Positions 18,801 through 27,660 of a DNA stretch of 64,000 nt are shown piece by piece. Within the stretch, counting starts at the first letter, position 1, and each line of letters opens with the position of its first letter. A program made the position numbers and the translations under genes. This stretch comes from JAHBVL01 sp964461025 (GTDB taxonomy: Bacteria > Chloroflexota > Chloroflexia > Thermomicrobiales > UBA6265), in assembly GCA_964461025.1 (NCBI GenBank), contig CAYWSE010000011.1:3812-67811 (forward strand). Reading direction: 5' to 3'. The notes beneath the pieces were generated by a model that saw nothing but the letters and a program-made list of their open reading frames with translations, did not search any database and was not told the DNA's origin.

Positions 18801-19778
18801 ATGGTCACCCAGACTTCATCATTTCCGGGACATCTCAAACACCCTCAAAGCGAGGACTCCCAGTCGACCCGGCTGCTGCGTGGCGGCGAAGTGGCGATCG
18901 CATTGCGGCGAGAAATTCGCTCGGCCACCGCGCATTTGCTCGCGTGTGGCGGCAACTTGCCGCGTCTCGTGACCGTCAGCGCTTCGGACAATCCGGCAGC
19001 ACTCGCCTACAGGCGATCGATCATCAAGACGATCGACAGGGTCGGCCTGGAACACATGCCAGTCGATCTCCCAGTCCGCTCGACAAACGCCGATCTCAGA
19101 ATGACGCTGGAGAAACTGAGCGCGGACGCCGGAGTGAGCGGTGTTCTCGTGCTGATGCCGTTGCCGTCCCATTTCTCAGGAGAAGTGGTGAACGAGTATC
19201 TGCATCCGATGAAGGACGTCGATGGGATCACGCCGGCGAACGCGGGCCGGCTTCATCTAGGGCTTCCCTGCCTGGCGCCAAGCACCCCACAAGGTGGAAT
19301 CCTGCTGCTCGATCACTATCAGGTTCCAGTGGAGGGAGCCCATGCGGTGGTCGTCGGTCGCAGCAATGTTGTGGGCCGGCCCCTCTCTGCGTTGCTGCTT
19401 GGGCGAAATGCGACCGTGACGATCTGTCATAGCAAGACAGCTGATCTGGCGAGTTTCACCCGCTCCGCTGATATCCTGGCGGTGGCCACGGGAGCTCCAC
19501 GATGGCTCGATCGACGGTATGTTCGATCTGGCGCGACGGTGCTCGATTTCGGCATCAATGTCGTAAACGACAAGGTCGTTGGCGACGCCGATTTTGCCGA
19601 TCTGCTCGGTCATGCAGGTGCGATCACACCTGTTCCAGGCGGCACTGGTCCGGTAACGGCACTCGTACTTGCCAGAAACACGGTGGCGGCCGCATTCGCC
19701 CAGCTCGGCGGCACAATGGAGAGCCTGGCCTCTGCCTTCGACGAGTTTCATTGCCCGGCTCCTGCACTACACAGCTGA
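18801..19778 (+). CDS. folD: FolD-like methylenetetrahydrofolate dehydrogenase with altered cyclohydrolase site
   Basis: The sequence aligns well with bifunctional FolD: VDLP, HPMKDVDGITPANAGRL, the NAD(P) motif VVGRSNVVGRPLSALL, and ITPVPGGTGPVT. Canonical FolD has a catalytic Lys four residues after a Tyr (Tyr50/Lys54 in E. coli) and Gln98. Here Tyr70 is kept, but the Lys position is Ile74 and the Gln position is Leu118. These residues are required for cyclohydrolase activity in studied enzymes, so dehydrogenase-only function is likely (inference). The start is uncertain: ATG 18801 gives 325 residues with a short N-terminal extension, GTG 18756 would be longer, and no clear ribosome-binding site marks either. 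Confidence 0.85.
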   Translation: MVTQTSSFPGHLKHPQSEDSQSTRLLRGGEVAIALRREIRSATAHLLACGGNLPRLVTVSASDNPAALAYRRSIIKTIDRVGLEHMPVDLPVRSTNADLRMTLEKLSADAGVSGVLVLMPLPSHFSGEVVNEYLHPMKDVDGITPANAGRLHLGLPCLAPSTPQGGILLLDHYQVPVEGAHAVVVGRSNVVGRPLSALLLGRNATVTICHSKTADLASFTRSADILAVATGAPRWLDRRYVRSGATVLDFGINVVNDKVVGDADFADLLGHAGAITPVPGGTGPVTALVLARNTVAAAFAQLGGTMESLASAFDEFHCPAPALHS

Positions 19779-19807
19779 TCGGAGACTGTGCGCGAGGGCG
19801 TTTCCGT

Positions 19808-19837
19808 TTGACGTACACGCCCTGCAATTGATAGGCT
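19808..19837 (+). promoter_or_regulatory. Sigma-70-type promoter of the CAU tRNA
   Basis: TTGACG (19808-19813) and TAGGCT (19832-19837) are separated by 18 nt and end 21 nt before the tRNA 5' end. The hexamers match the bacterial consensus at 5/6 and 4/6 positions. Confidence 0.55.
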
Positions 19838-19858
19838 TTAACGCTGGTTCAGGCATGA

Positions 19859-19933
19859 GCCGACGTAGCTCAGCGGCAGAGCAAGGGACTCATAAGCCCT
19901 TGGCCGGTGGTTCGATTCCACCCGTCGGCACCA
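19859..19933 (+). tRNA. tRNA with CAU anticodon (elongator Met, or Ile2 before lysidine modification)
   Basis: The cloverleaf is complete: acceptor GCCGACG/CGTCGGC, D-arm GCTC/GAGC, anticodon loop CTCATAA, T-arm GGTGG/CCACC with TTCGATT. A CCA is encoded at 19931-19933. The G1-C72 pair excludes initiator tRNA-fMet. Because the gene lies immediately upstream of tilS, whose product modifies the CAU anticodon of tRNA-Ile2, either identity is possible from sequence alone. Confidence 0.95.
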
Positions 19934-19975
19934 CTCGTTTTTCCGACTACCCACCCCAAACGAAAGACGGACAGG

Positions 19976-21430
19976 TTGGCTCAGCACATCAGAGCCGGTC
20001 TCGACCAACGAATGCTTCAGCGCCTGGACGCGCTGTCATTGCCGGCCGGAGCGACGCTGACGGTCGCGTTTTCCGGTGGCGGCGACTCATTGGCGCTTGC
20101 GGTCTGTTTGGGCCGGCTGAGGGAGCATCGACCATTCCGGCCGCACCTCCTTCATGTCGACCACCAGTTGCGCGCGGATTCATCTGAGGATGCCGAGAAG
20201 TGCGCGCAACTGGCGCACGACCTGGGACTTCCCATTGCACAGCGGACATTGCGGCCCGACCTGGCAGATCGAGCGCAGGCACTCGGCATCGAAGGGTCGG
20301 CGCGCGCCGAGCGTTACGAAGCCCTGGCTTCGATGGCCAGAGAGCAGGGCGCGTGGATCGTGAGCACGGGGCATCATCAGGGCGATCAGGCCGAGACTGT
20401 CCTTTTGCATCTCTTCCGCGGTTCGGGACTCAGAGGACTGGCCGGAATGTCGGAACTGGGTATCTGGCCAGTCGAATACGATGCTGCGTACGGCCAACCG
20501 GAACTCCGCGTCTGGCGGCCATTTCTTTCGGAACCGAAGTCAGTGCTGATCGAATACGTGAAGAACGCGGGTTTCACGCTACTGCATGATTCTTCCAATG
20601 ATGACCTCGCATTTCGCCGAAACGCGATTCGCCACAGCTTTCTGCCAGTGGTGGAAAGAGCATTTCCTGGCGCCGAGGCCTCTCTTGCGAGACTGGCCGG
20701 TCTGGCACGCGAAGACGCGGACTACCTCGACGCGACAGCTTCTGCGCACCGCCGGGAGCTTGAGAGCGCTGACGGTGGACTGGCCGTCTCCGGGCTTTCC
20801 TCCTTGCCTGCTCCACTCGCCTCGCGGGTCGTTCGATCGTGGCTCCTGGAAGCCGGGGTCGAGGAGCCAACGCGGGAGCGGACATTCGATGTGCTCGAGT
20901 TCGCCCGGGACGGCAGTGAATCCAGTCATCTCGAGGCTGGCTCGGGGCGTATCGTGTTGCGCGACGGCGAATCACTCCGTTGTTGCTCGCCGGAAGCGTT
21001 GCTGGACCTGCTGTGCCAGCGCGTTGGAGTTCTCCCACTTGGAGACGAGAACTCAGTCCAGCTCCGAAGCGAATCGTCAAGCTTCCTTCGATTCGACACT
21101 GCCGGCTGGTGGGTTGAGATTCGACTCGGTTCGTGCCGGCCGGAAGCGCAGTTCGACTCAATCGCAGTTCCGGATGCGATATCGCCTGACTCGATCACCG
21201 TTCGTCGATCCCAGCCGGGCGACCTCTGGTACGACACACATGAACCGGTCAAGGAGTCGCTGCGGATCTCTGGCATTCATCCGTACGCTCGGTGGAGAAT
21301 CGCCTGTGTCGCATGCGACAACATGGTTTACGCGCTGCCTGGCGTTTCCCGGAAACGCAAGCGCCTGAAAGACAATAGTCACGAAACGAATCTGGCAATT
21401 TGCTGGGGCACGACGAAGGGGCCGACATGA
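19976..21430 (+). CDS. tilS: tRNA(Ile)-lysidine synthetase
   Basis: TilS converts C34 of tRNA-Ile(CAU) to lysidine, changing its decoding from AUG to AUA and its charging from Met to Ile. The PP-loop SGGGDSLALA is near the N-terminus, with STGHHQGDQAETVLLHLFRGSG and the NDDLAFRRNAIRH segment following. About 484 residues suits a long TilS with C-terminal domains. The start is uncertain: TTG 19976 with a nearby GACGG, or ATG 20012. Its stop overlaps hpt. The order tilS-hpt-ftsH is conserved in many Gram-positive and related bacteria. Confidence 0.93.
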   Translation: MAQHIRAGLDQRMLQRLDALSLPAGATLTVAFSGGGDSLALAVCLGRLREHRPFRPHLLHVDHQLRADSSEDAEKCAQLAHDLGLPIAQRTLRPDLADRAQALGIEGSARAERYEALASMAREQGAWIVSTGHHQGDQAETVLLHLFRGSGLRGLAGMSELGIWPVEYDAAYGQPELRVWRPFLSEPKSVLIEYVKNAGFTLLHDSSNDDLAFRRNAIRHSFLPVVERAFPGAEASLARLAGLAREDADYLDATASAHRRELESADGGLAVSGLSSLPAPLASRVVRSWLLEAGVEEPTRERTFDVLEFARDGSESSHLEAGSGRIVLRDGESLRCCSPEALLDLLCQRVGVLPLGDENSVQLRSESSSFLRFDTAGWWVEIRLGSCRPEAQFDSIAVPDAISPDSITVRRSQPGDLWYDTHEPVKESLRISGIHPYARWRIACVACDNMVYALPGVSRKRKRLKDNSHETNLAICWGTTKGPT

Positions 21431-21984
21431 CACAGATAAAAGAGACCGGCATTGGCAGCGTGTTGATCGAAGAATCGGCCATTCAACAGGCAGTTGCTGA
21501 TATTGCGGCGTATGTCGACGCGGAATCGAGCGACGAGACTCCGCTTCTGGTGGGCGTGCTGACGGGTGCTGTGACCTTCATGGCCGATCTGATGCGAGCG
21601 ATGAATAATCATGTCGAGATCGATTTCATGGCGGTTTCGAGTTATGGCGACGATACGACCAGCTCCGGCGTTGTTCGCATTCTCAAGGACCTGAACAAAG
21701 ACATCGCCGGGCGGCATGTCGTGGTAGTCGAGGACATTGTGGACAGCGGTCTGACCCTGCAATACCTGCTCGATCACCTGCGACGCCGCGAACCTTCGCG
21801 AATCACTGTCGTGGCGCTGTTGAAGAAGAACAAACCAGATGCCATGGATGTGCAGGTGGACAAGGTCGGATTCGAGATACCTGATGAGTTCGTGGTTGGA
21901 TACGGTTTGGACTTTGCGGGGCGTTTCCGAAATGTGCCATTTATCGGGATTCTGAACGCTGACGAGATTCAGAAGCAACTGTAA
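21427..21984 (+). CDS. hpt: Hypoxanthine phosphoribosyltransferase
   Basis: This purine-salvage enzyme forms IMP or GMP from hypoxanthine or guanine and PRPP. The ATG at 21427 overlaps the tilS stop (ATGA) and gives 185 residues, the usual length. The PRPP-binding loop VVVVEDIVDSGLTL and the SSYGDDTTSSG loop are diagnostic. It is translationally coupled to tilS. Confidence 0.95.
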   Translation: MTQIKETGIGSVLIEESAIQQAVADIAAYVDAESSDETPLLVGVLTGAVTFMADLMRAMNNHVEIDFMAVSSYGDDTTSSGVVRILKDLNKDIAGRHVVVVEDIVDSGLTLQYLLDHLRRREPSRITVVALLKKNKPDAMDVQVDKVGFEIPDEFVVGYGLDFAGRFRNVPFIGILNADEIQKQL

Positions 21985-21992
21985 GCAAATGC

Positions 21993-21998
21993 TACAAT
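21993..21998 (+). promoter_or_regulatory. Candidate -10 box for ftsH
   Basis: TACAAT just after the hpt stop matches the -10 consensus at 5/6 positions and lies 67 nt before the ftsH start. A matching -35 is not evident, so ftsH may be read both from here and through hpt. Confidence 0.3.
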
Positions 21999-22065
21999 TT
22001 TGACCTGTGCCGCGAATGGGTCGCTCCCCCTTCGACTGTAACGAACGCGGCCGGAGGAACACCCA

Positions 22066-24042
22066 ATGGGAGATCTCAGACGATTGCGCAGCAGCACGAT
22101 CTGGCTGGTGCTCATCGTTGCCGTTATTGCGCTCTGGTTCCTTGTCGTCGACAACGGCGGGTCGACTTCGAACAAGGACTTTTCGACCGTCGCCCGGGAG
22201 ATCGAGGCGGGCCGCGTGCACTCCCTCGAAATGACGGAGGGCAGCAGCACCGTACACGTCAATTATGTCGATCCTGACGTGCAAGACGCGAAGACGATCC
22301 TGCCGGCGAACACGACGATCTATGAGTCACTCGAGGCATATGGCGTCGATGTTACCGAAGCACCGCCGATCGAAGTAAAGGACGGCAGTCGGTGGGGCAA
22401 CTGGCTGGGCACCCTTGGATTCTTGTTGCCGATGCTCTTTTTGCTTGGCATCCTGATCTTTATGATGCGTCAGTCGCAAGGGTCAAACAGCCAGGCAATG
22501 TCGTTCGGCAAGAGCAAGGCGCGTCTCTTCTCCAGCGACAAGCCGACAGTGACCTTCGCCGATGTGGCGGGCGTTGACGAAGCGAAAGAAGAGCTCGTCG
22601 AGGTCGTCGAGTTCCTCAAATATCCCGATAAGTTTCAGGCGCTCGGCGCGCGTATTCCCCGCGGTGTGCTGCTGGTTGGACCGCCAGGCACCGGCAAGAC
22701 GTTGCTCTCGCGTGCAGTTGCCGGTGAGGCAGGCGTTCCCTTCTTCAGTATCTCTGGATCCGAGTTCGTGGAAATGTTCGTGGGCGTCGGAGCCAGCCGG
22801 GTCCGCGATCTTTTCGAACAGGCGAAGAAGAGCGCCCCGTGCATTGTCTTCGTCGACGAAATCGACGCCGTAGGCCGGCAACGCGGCGCCGGACTTGGGG
22901 GCAGTCATGATGAACGCGAGCAGACGCTGAATCAGATTCTGGTCGAGATGGACGGGTTCGACAGCAGCACCAACGTCATCGTGATCGCCGCTACAAACCG
23001 GCCGGATGTTCTCGATCCTGCTCTCCTGCGCCCGGGTCGCTTCGACCGGCAAGTGATCCTGGACCGGCCGGACATTCAGGGGCGCCTGGCGATTCTCGAC
23101 GTCCATGCTCGAGGAAAGCCATTCGAATCTGATGTCTCGATCGAGAATCTGGCGCGGCAGACCCCTGGTTTTTCAGGCGCTGATCTGGAGAATCTGGTCA
23201 ATGAGTCGGCCATTCTGGCGGCGCGCCGAGGCAAGAAAACCATCGGTCTGATGGAACTGACCGAAGCTATCGACCGTGTGATTGCCGGTCCACAGCGCAA
23301 GAGCCGGGTCATCACGGAGCGTGAACGGATGATGACCGCCTATCACGAAGCAGGACACGCGCTCGTGGCGCGCATGCTGCCCAACGCCGACCCGGTCCGC
23401 AAAGTGTCGATTGTGGCGAGAGGCATGATGGGTGGTTACACCCGGGTTGTCCCCGATGAAGACCGCCTCTTCAAAACGAAGCGCCAATTCGAGGATGAGC
23501 TGGCTGTGTTCATGGCTGGTCACAACGCTGAGTTGATGGTCTTTGACGAGCAATCGACCGGCGCCGCAAACGATATCGAACGCGCCACCGGGCTAGCGAG
23601 ACGCATGGTGACCGAATTTGGCATGAGTGAAACACTTGGGCCCCTCGCGTTCGGCAAGAAAGACGAACTGGTTTTTCTGGGACGCGAGATCAGCGAGCAA
23701 CGAAACTACAGTGACGAAGTTGCGTTCGAGATCGACAAGGAGATTCGAACACTGGTCGATCGTGGTCACGAGCGAGCGAAGGAAGTCATTGCCGCGAATT
23801 TCGACAAGCTTGAAGCGATCGCTGGGCTCCTGATCAAGGAAGAGACAATCGAGGGCGATCAGCTCGAGGCACTCTTTGATTCGCCTCGACCATTGCCGAC
23901 GCTGGCTGGTCCTCCGACTGCCGAACCGGCTATACGCCAGGTGGAAAAAACGCCCACACGCAAGCGACGGCCGCGTGTCAAAAAGGATGAGGACGCGCGA
24001 CCTCCGTTGTCCGGTCAGCTGAAACCGACGCCAGCAGACTGA
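22066..24042 (+). CDS. ftsH: ATP-dependent zinc metalloprotease FtsH
   Basis: FtsH is a membrane-anchored AAA+ protease that degrades misfolded and regulatory proteins. Its 658 residues carry TM1 near residues 9-28, an extracytoplasmic segment, and TM2 near 110-132. The AAA domain has Walker A GPPGTGKT, Walker B IVFVDEIDA and the second region of homology ATNRPDVLDPALLRPGRFDR. The zinc motif HEAGH follows, with a third ligand in the DEQSTGAANDIERAT region. The tail is basic and Pro-rich. ATG 22066 has GGAGGA upstream. Confidence 0.98.
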   Translation: MGDLRRLRSSTIWLVLIVAVIALWFLVVDNGGSTSNKDFSTVAREIEAGRVHSLEMTEGSSTVHVNYVDPDVQDAKTILPANTTIYESLEAYGVDVTEAPPIEVKDGSRWGNWLGTLGFLLPMLFLLGILIFMMRQSQGSNSQAMSFGKSKARLFSSDKPTVTFADVAGVDEAKEELVEVVEFLKYPDKFQALGARIPRGVLLVGPPGTGKTLLSRAVAGEAGVPFFSISGSEFVEMFVGVGASRVRDLFEQAKKSAPCIVFVDEIDAVGRQRGAGLGGSHDEREQTLNQILVEMDGFDSSTNVIVIAATNRPDVLDPALLRPGRFDRQVILDRPDIQGRLAILDVHARGKPFESDVSIENLARQTPGFSGADLENLVNESAILAARRGKKTIGLMELTEAIDRVIAGPQRKSRVITERERMMTAYHEAGHALVARMLPNADPVRKVSIVARGMMGGYTRVVPDEDRLFKTKRQFEDELAVFMAGHNAELMVFDEQSTGAANDIERATGLARRMVTEFGMSETLGPLAFGKKDELVFLGREISEQRNYSDEVAFEIDKEIRTLVDRGHERAKEVIAANFDKLEAIAGLLIKEETIEGDQLEALFDSPRPLPTLAGPPTAEPAIRQVEKTPTRKRRPRVKKDEDARPPLSGQLKPTPAD

Positions 24043-24065
24043 GCCAAGTTGGAGGCATCAAACAG

Positions 24066-24095
24066 AACAGCACGGCGAGCGCTCGCCGTGCTGTT
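24066..24095 (+). terminator. Rho-independent terminator after ftsH
   Basis: AACAGCACGGCGAGC and GCTCGCCGTGCTGTT form a perfect 30-nt palindrome, followed by TTGCTTTC. Because it is symmetrical and lies between ftsH and the oppositely oriented tRNA-Ala, it may serve both directions. Confidence 0.85.
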
Positions 24096-24109
24096 TGCTT
24101 TCCCGTGGG

Positions 24110-24182
<73 letters not shown>

Positions 24183-24198
24183 ATGGGAAGGGATGATC

Positions 24199-24228
24199 AG
24201 TATACGGAGCGGCACCAAAGTGCGTCAA
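24199..24228 (-). promoter_or_regulatory. Promoter of tRNA-Ala
   Basis: On the minus strand TTGACG (24228-24223) and TATACT (24204-24199) are 18 nt apart. The -10 box ends 17 nt before the tRNA 5' end. This is a good sigma-70-type match. Confidence 0.7.
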
Positions 24229-24373
24229 CTTGGTTCGTACGTACGTGAAATGAACAGTTTCCGCATCAAACCGTCTCATTTGGTGTACGTCGTCGCCTGT
24301 CTCACGGTTTGCTGGCGACGATCGAGACTCGAGTGTGACGCCCGTGATGTTTCCAGAGAACACTCAGCAACGA

Positions 24374-24403
24374 TTCGACTTCGCTCGCCACGAGTCCTAT
24401 ACT
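24374..24403 (+). promoter_or_regulatory. Promoter of tRNA-Gly
   Basis: TATACT (24398-24403) lies 14 nt before the tRNA-Gly 5' end. A weak TTCGAC (24374-24379) stands 18 nt upstream of it as the -35 box. Confidence 0.55.
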
Positions 24404-24417
24404 GACACGGCGAAAGC

Positions 24418-24490
24418 GCGGGTGTAACTCAGCTGGTAGAGTGTTTGCTTCCCAAGCAAAATGTCGTGGGTTCGAGTCCCATCACCCGCT
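24418..24490 (+). tRNA. tRNA-Gly(CCC)
   Basis: The acceptor GCGGGTG/CACCCGC, anticodon stem TTTGC/GCAAA with loop TTCCCAA (anticodon CCC), T-arm GTGGG/CCCAT with TTCGAGT, and U discriminator are all present. The 3' CC is encoded but the final A is not. The 3' 41 nt of this gene recur immediately after the assembly gap. Confidence 0.96.
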
Positions 24491-24497
24491 CCGCTTT

Positions 24498-24523
24498 AAC
24501 CCCAGATATGCGCTGGGGTTTTT
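24498..24523 (+). terminator. Terminator after tRNA-Gly
   Basis: AACCCCAG (24498-24505) and CTGGGGTT (24513-24520) form an 8-bp stem with a 7-nt loop, running into five consecutive Ts (24519-24523). Confidence 0.8.
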
Positions 24524-24600
24524 GCTTGCCGGAAATTCCTTGTTTCGTGGTCGATTCTCAGTTCTTCTCGGATTCTTCACTCCGGCTCACCAGATATTCG

Positions 24601-24610
24601 NNNNNNNNNN
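24601..24610. other. Assembly gap (10 Ns)
   Basis: Ten undetermined bases mark a scaffold join. The true distance is unknown. The 110 nt between the tRNA-Gly and the gap hold the terminator and nothing else that I recognise. Confidence 1.
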
Positions 24611-24651
24611 TCCCAAGCAAAATGTCGTGGGTTCGAGTCCCATCACCCGCT
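24611..24651 (+). pseudogene. 3' part of a second tRNA-Gly(CCC) copy, truncated by the gap
   Basis: These 41 nt are identical to tRNA-Gly positions 24450-24490 (identity runs 3 nt further), from the anticodon to the discriminator. The 5' half would lie in the gap. It could be a real second tRNA gene, a duplicated attachment core left by an integrated element, or an assembly artefact. Confidence 0.8.
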
Positions 24652-24654
24652 CCG

Positions 24655-25109
24655 TTGTTCTCGCATCAAAACCCTCAACGCACATCCCATTCAATTCGGG
24701 AACAAGCGTGCGTCTGGCCGCCAGCAAGGCGGCGTGGTCGTCCTTCCGCATCGAATGGCCCCAATCGGGCACAGCGCGATCATACGTGGATTCTTTGCGA
24801 GATCACCGCCGAGAACAGCGATGTTCCCTCACCGCTTGTCTCGTCTCCACCGTTACCTTGCTTACGAAGCTGACCGGCGCGAAGCGACGAATCCGTGTTA
24901 CTGAAACCCTGGTAGGAAGGTGTCAGCGGGTGACGACATTCCGGGACTCCTGGACCTCCCGCCACCGCGGAGACAAGGGGTGGGCCAGCATGATCGCGTG
25001 GCCTGCATTTTCCGTCTACGAGCAGATCAGAAATGATGCAGCACAATCACGGACTCCACAGGCCGCCGTAGCGCTCCAGATAAGCGTTGTTAGCAGCATG
25101 CTGGGTGGT
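24655..25109. other. Intergenic stretch without recognised gene
   Basis: These 455 nt between the truncated tRNA copy and the hydrolase gene hold only short open frames without ribosome-binding sites or family-like sequence. Some local inverted repeats occur (for example GAACA/TGTTC near 24813). I see no RNA family or mobile-element gene. Confidence 0.6.
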
Positions 25110-25952
25110 TCAGGACTGCGAATCGCCGGCCCCGCCAAGCTGACGAAGCACAACGGCAACGCCCGGAGCATCAGGGGCATCTTCAATCACTGATTCGGTG
25201 ATGAATTGATGGACGAGATGTGCCAGCAGCTGCGGATGGGAATAGTTGATGGCATGCGCCGCCTGCTCGACCCTGACGACGGCGAAGTTCGGATTCGCTG
25301 CCGATCCCTCGACGATGCGCTGCTCGTTAACGAGTGGGTCTCGTCTACCGATAACGACGAGCGACGGCGTTGCGGTGTCGCGAAATCGTTCGACGGTGGG
25401 GTAATGAATCATCGACCAGAAGAGGCGAGCGGCGTTCACCATCCGGTATCGGAGATAGTCCGGCACGGCGATCACAAACATCGAGGGTGGTTCGCGCAGG
25501 CCATCCAGAGCGAGCTGGAAGACGCCTCGAAAGATCGGTCTGTTGTTAGGGCCTCCGGCCGGCGAGACAAGGACCGTGCGGTCCACACGATCCGGTCTCA
25601 ATCGGGCGGCCTCGATGGCCGTAATGCAACCCATTGAATTGCCTACCAGCGTCGCCCGTTCGACGCCCACGGTATCCATGAAGCTGAACAGCGCCTCAGC
25701 AAGCTCGTTGATCGAGAGCACCTTCTCCGGATGATGACTGCGACCGAAGCCGGGAAGATCGGGGACGAAAGTCCTGTACGTGGTGGCGAGGAGGTTCGCG
25801 GTCGGCAAAAGGTACGTGCCCGAGATTGCGAAGCCGTGCAGGTGGATGATCACCGGGGCATCGACGTGCTCCTCGACGGACTCCCAGTAGCGAACCGGCA
25901 AGCCGTCGACGATGATCCACCGCTCGACCAGATTGTCATACGACGCTCTCAA
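25110..25952 (-). CDS. Alpha/beta hydrolase
   Basis: The 280-residue protein has the alpha/beta-hydrolase layout: oxyanion HLHGFAISG, DLPGFGRSHHP, nucleophile elbow VGNSMGC with the catalytic Ser, acid GRRDPLV and late histidine QAAHAINY. No signal peptide or membrane segment is evident. Family members include esterases, dehalogenases and peptidases, and the substrate cannot be deduced. It is the last of the leftward genes that begin with arcA, but 134 nt from its upstream neighbour. Confidence 0.85.
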   Translation of the reverse strand: MRASYDNLVERWIIVDGLPVRYWESVEEHVDAPVIIHLHGFAISGTYLLPTANLLATTYRTFVPDLPGFGRSHHPEKVLSINELAEALFSFMDTVGVERATLVGNSMGCITAIEAARLRPDRVDRTVLVSPAGGPNNRPIFRGVFQLALDGLREPPSMFVIAVPDYLRYRMVNAARLFWSMIHYPTVERFRDTATPSLVVIGRRDPLVNEQRIVEGSAANPNFAVVRVEQAAHAINYSHPQLLAHLVHQFITESVIEDAPDAPGVAVVLRQLGGAGDSQS

Positions 25953-26086
25953 CGATCAGCTCCCGGCCGAGATGCTTCCATCGAATTGCAGGTACTCACA
26001 TGTCGCCTTGCTGCCCGAATGCCGATCATCGGCGAGTGGTCGCGGCGTTCCCAATCATCAAGAGAGAGAACGCCGCTTCTCGTCTT

Positions 26087-27538
26087 TCAGGCTTCTGGAG
26101 TAGCCACTGCGTCGTCCGCCCCAAGGTCCCCAAGCGGTGATGGAACCAGGATTCCACCGCGTGGAAATGTCGGTGAGGAGAAGGTGATGATCATGGCGTT
26201 TGAGCCGGTTTTCGATACTGGCGTTGCCGCGGACGGATCGACCGTCACCTCGACCGAGAATGAAACCACAGAGTCGTACACCATGCCTGACTCGACCACT
26301 ACGTCTGACTCATACAAAACCGTGCCCGATTCATGATCCAGGATCTGAATCGTGTATGGGCCAGCGTCGAGCACGACGTAGTCAGTTACGTCCTTGAACT
26401 CCACGTCTTCAAAGAGCACCGGCCCGTCCTTGATGACAACATCGACAGACTGCGCGTCGGGGTAGCCCTGAAGAAGTCGCCATCTGCCCTGCCCAACGGG
26501 AGGCGGAGTGAGATTCACTCGCTCCCCGACGATCGACGGGCTGTTGGCGCTACCGACGATGAACATTTCATATGCCTCCCCGGGTCGCAGGGTCACATAT
26601 CGGTAGGTGGAGGAATAGTCGGTTCCCATCCCGGCGGGGACGATGTGAATTGGGACTTCGTAGTCAAAGACCGGCACGGCGACGTAATTGATACGATCCC
26701 CAAGACCGACATTCTCGAGAATGCGAACATGGTTGTAGTAGACATCGATGATCGGAAGGCCGGACGGCGCCAGATTCCCAATGCGCAGGCAGGCATCGGA
26801 GGGCAATCCCTTGACGTCCTGAAGGAGCGTGCACCGAGGCGACACCGTCGTCACCAGCGTCAGTGTCTGCAACGATCCGTTGGCGTGCGAGCCGAACGTG
26901 ACAACGTCGTAGACATTTCCCCAATTGAGCTCGATGCCAGGCATTTCGGCAATTGGTTCGTCGGCGTCTTCCGCCCGTACGGCAAGGTCATATTCGCCCC
27001 AGCCGATATCCTCATAGTCCGAAGCATTGGCGAACTCAACGCCCTCTGCCCAGCGGTCTTCGCCGCTGTAAAGATCGAGATTTCCCGCATCAGTCGAGGC
27101 ATTTATCAGCCTGATCCTCGCCTCACCTGTGTCGGTGCGATCCAGATTGACTTCGAACGCCTGGACTTCGATTCCGGACTCGCCGTCGATCAGAAGAACG
27201 GTCGCCGCGTCGCCGGACTCGATCGTCTGCGTGACAATAATCGGCTCAGCCTCTTCACCGACATTGATGGAAAACTCGTGGTCGCCCGGTGCGACGGAAA
27301 CGTACTGACTTACCTCGCCAAACCGCATTCGCCTGACAAGATTCTCCCCATCGACCGAGACATCGATCACAGCACCGCTCTCGGCGACATGCATGAACCT
27401 CAAGGTCGTCGAAGGTTCTGGCAATTCCTCCTGCGCACGCACCTGAGGTCCGGGCAGGGTGAAGGTCAACGCCAGGAGCGGCGTCATTACCAACGCAAGC
27501 AAAGCGAAGAGCCGAGCGTGTCGCCACGTGGATTTCAT
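26087..27538 (-). CDS. Secreted DUF4397 protein
   Basis: The start ATG 27538 with AAAGGAA upstream gives 483 residues with a clear signal peptide ending near VRAQ-EE. Several DUF4397-type beta domains follow, with repeats of the forms LRFMHVAESG, IRLINASTDAG and LRIGNLAPSG, each leading into a short strand such as IDVSVDG or IDVYYN. The C-terminus is Ala/Pro-rich (VATPEA). The family is extracytoplasmic and of unknown function. A second, shorter DUF4397 protein occurs at 48.8 kb. Confidence 0.85.
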   Translation of the reverse strand: MKSTWRHARLFALLALVMTPLLALTFTLPGPQVRAQEELPEPSTTLRFMHVAESGAVIDVSVDGENLVRRMRFGEVSQYVSVAPGDHEFSINVGEEAEPIIVTQTIESGDAATVLLIDGESGIEVQAFEVNLDRTDTGEARIRLINASTDAGNLDLYSGEDRWAEGVEFANASDYEDIGWGEYDLAVRAEDADEPIAEMPGIELNWGNVYDVVTFGSHANGSLQTLTLVTTVSPRCTLLQDVKGLPSDACLRIGNLAPSGLPIIDVYYNHVRILENVGLGDRINYVAVPVFDYEVPIHIVPAGMGTDYSSTYRYVTLRPGEAYEMFIVGSANSPSIVGERVNLTPPPVGQGRWRLLQGYPDAQSVDVVIKDGPVLFEDVEFKDVTDYVVLDAGPYTIQILDHESGTVLYESDVVVESGMVYDSVVSFSVEVTVDPSAATPVSKTGSNAMIITFSSPTFPRGGILVPSPLGDLGADDAVATPEA

Positions 27539-27660
27539 TGGTCTGTTCCTTTCACTGCGATGCTTTGGCATCAGGCTTCAGATCAGTCGGCTTTCCGGCA
27601 GCGCACGAGAGGTGCGGTTCATTGCGCATTATCAATGACTCGAACGATTTGTGGCCGTTG

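Noticed and set aside
24800..25000. Stem-rich region with CCACCGCGG, reminiscent of a T-box
   Set aside because: The T-box core is not matched and no gene follows on the plus strand.
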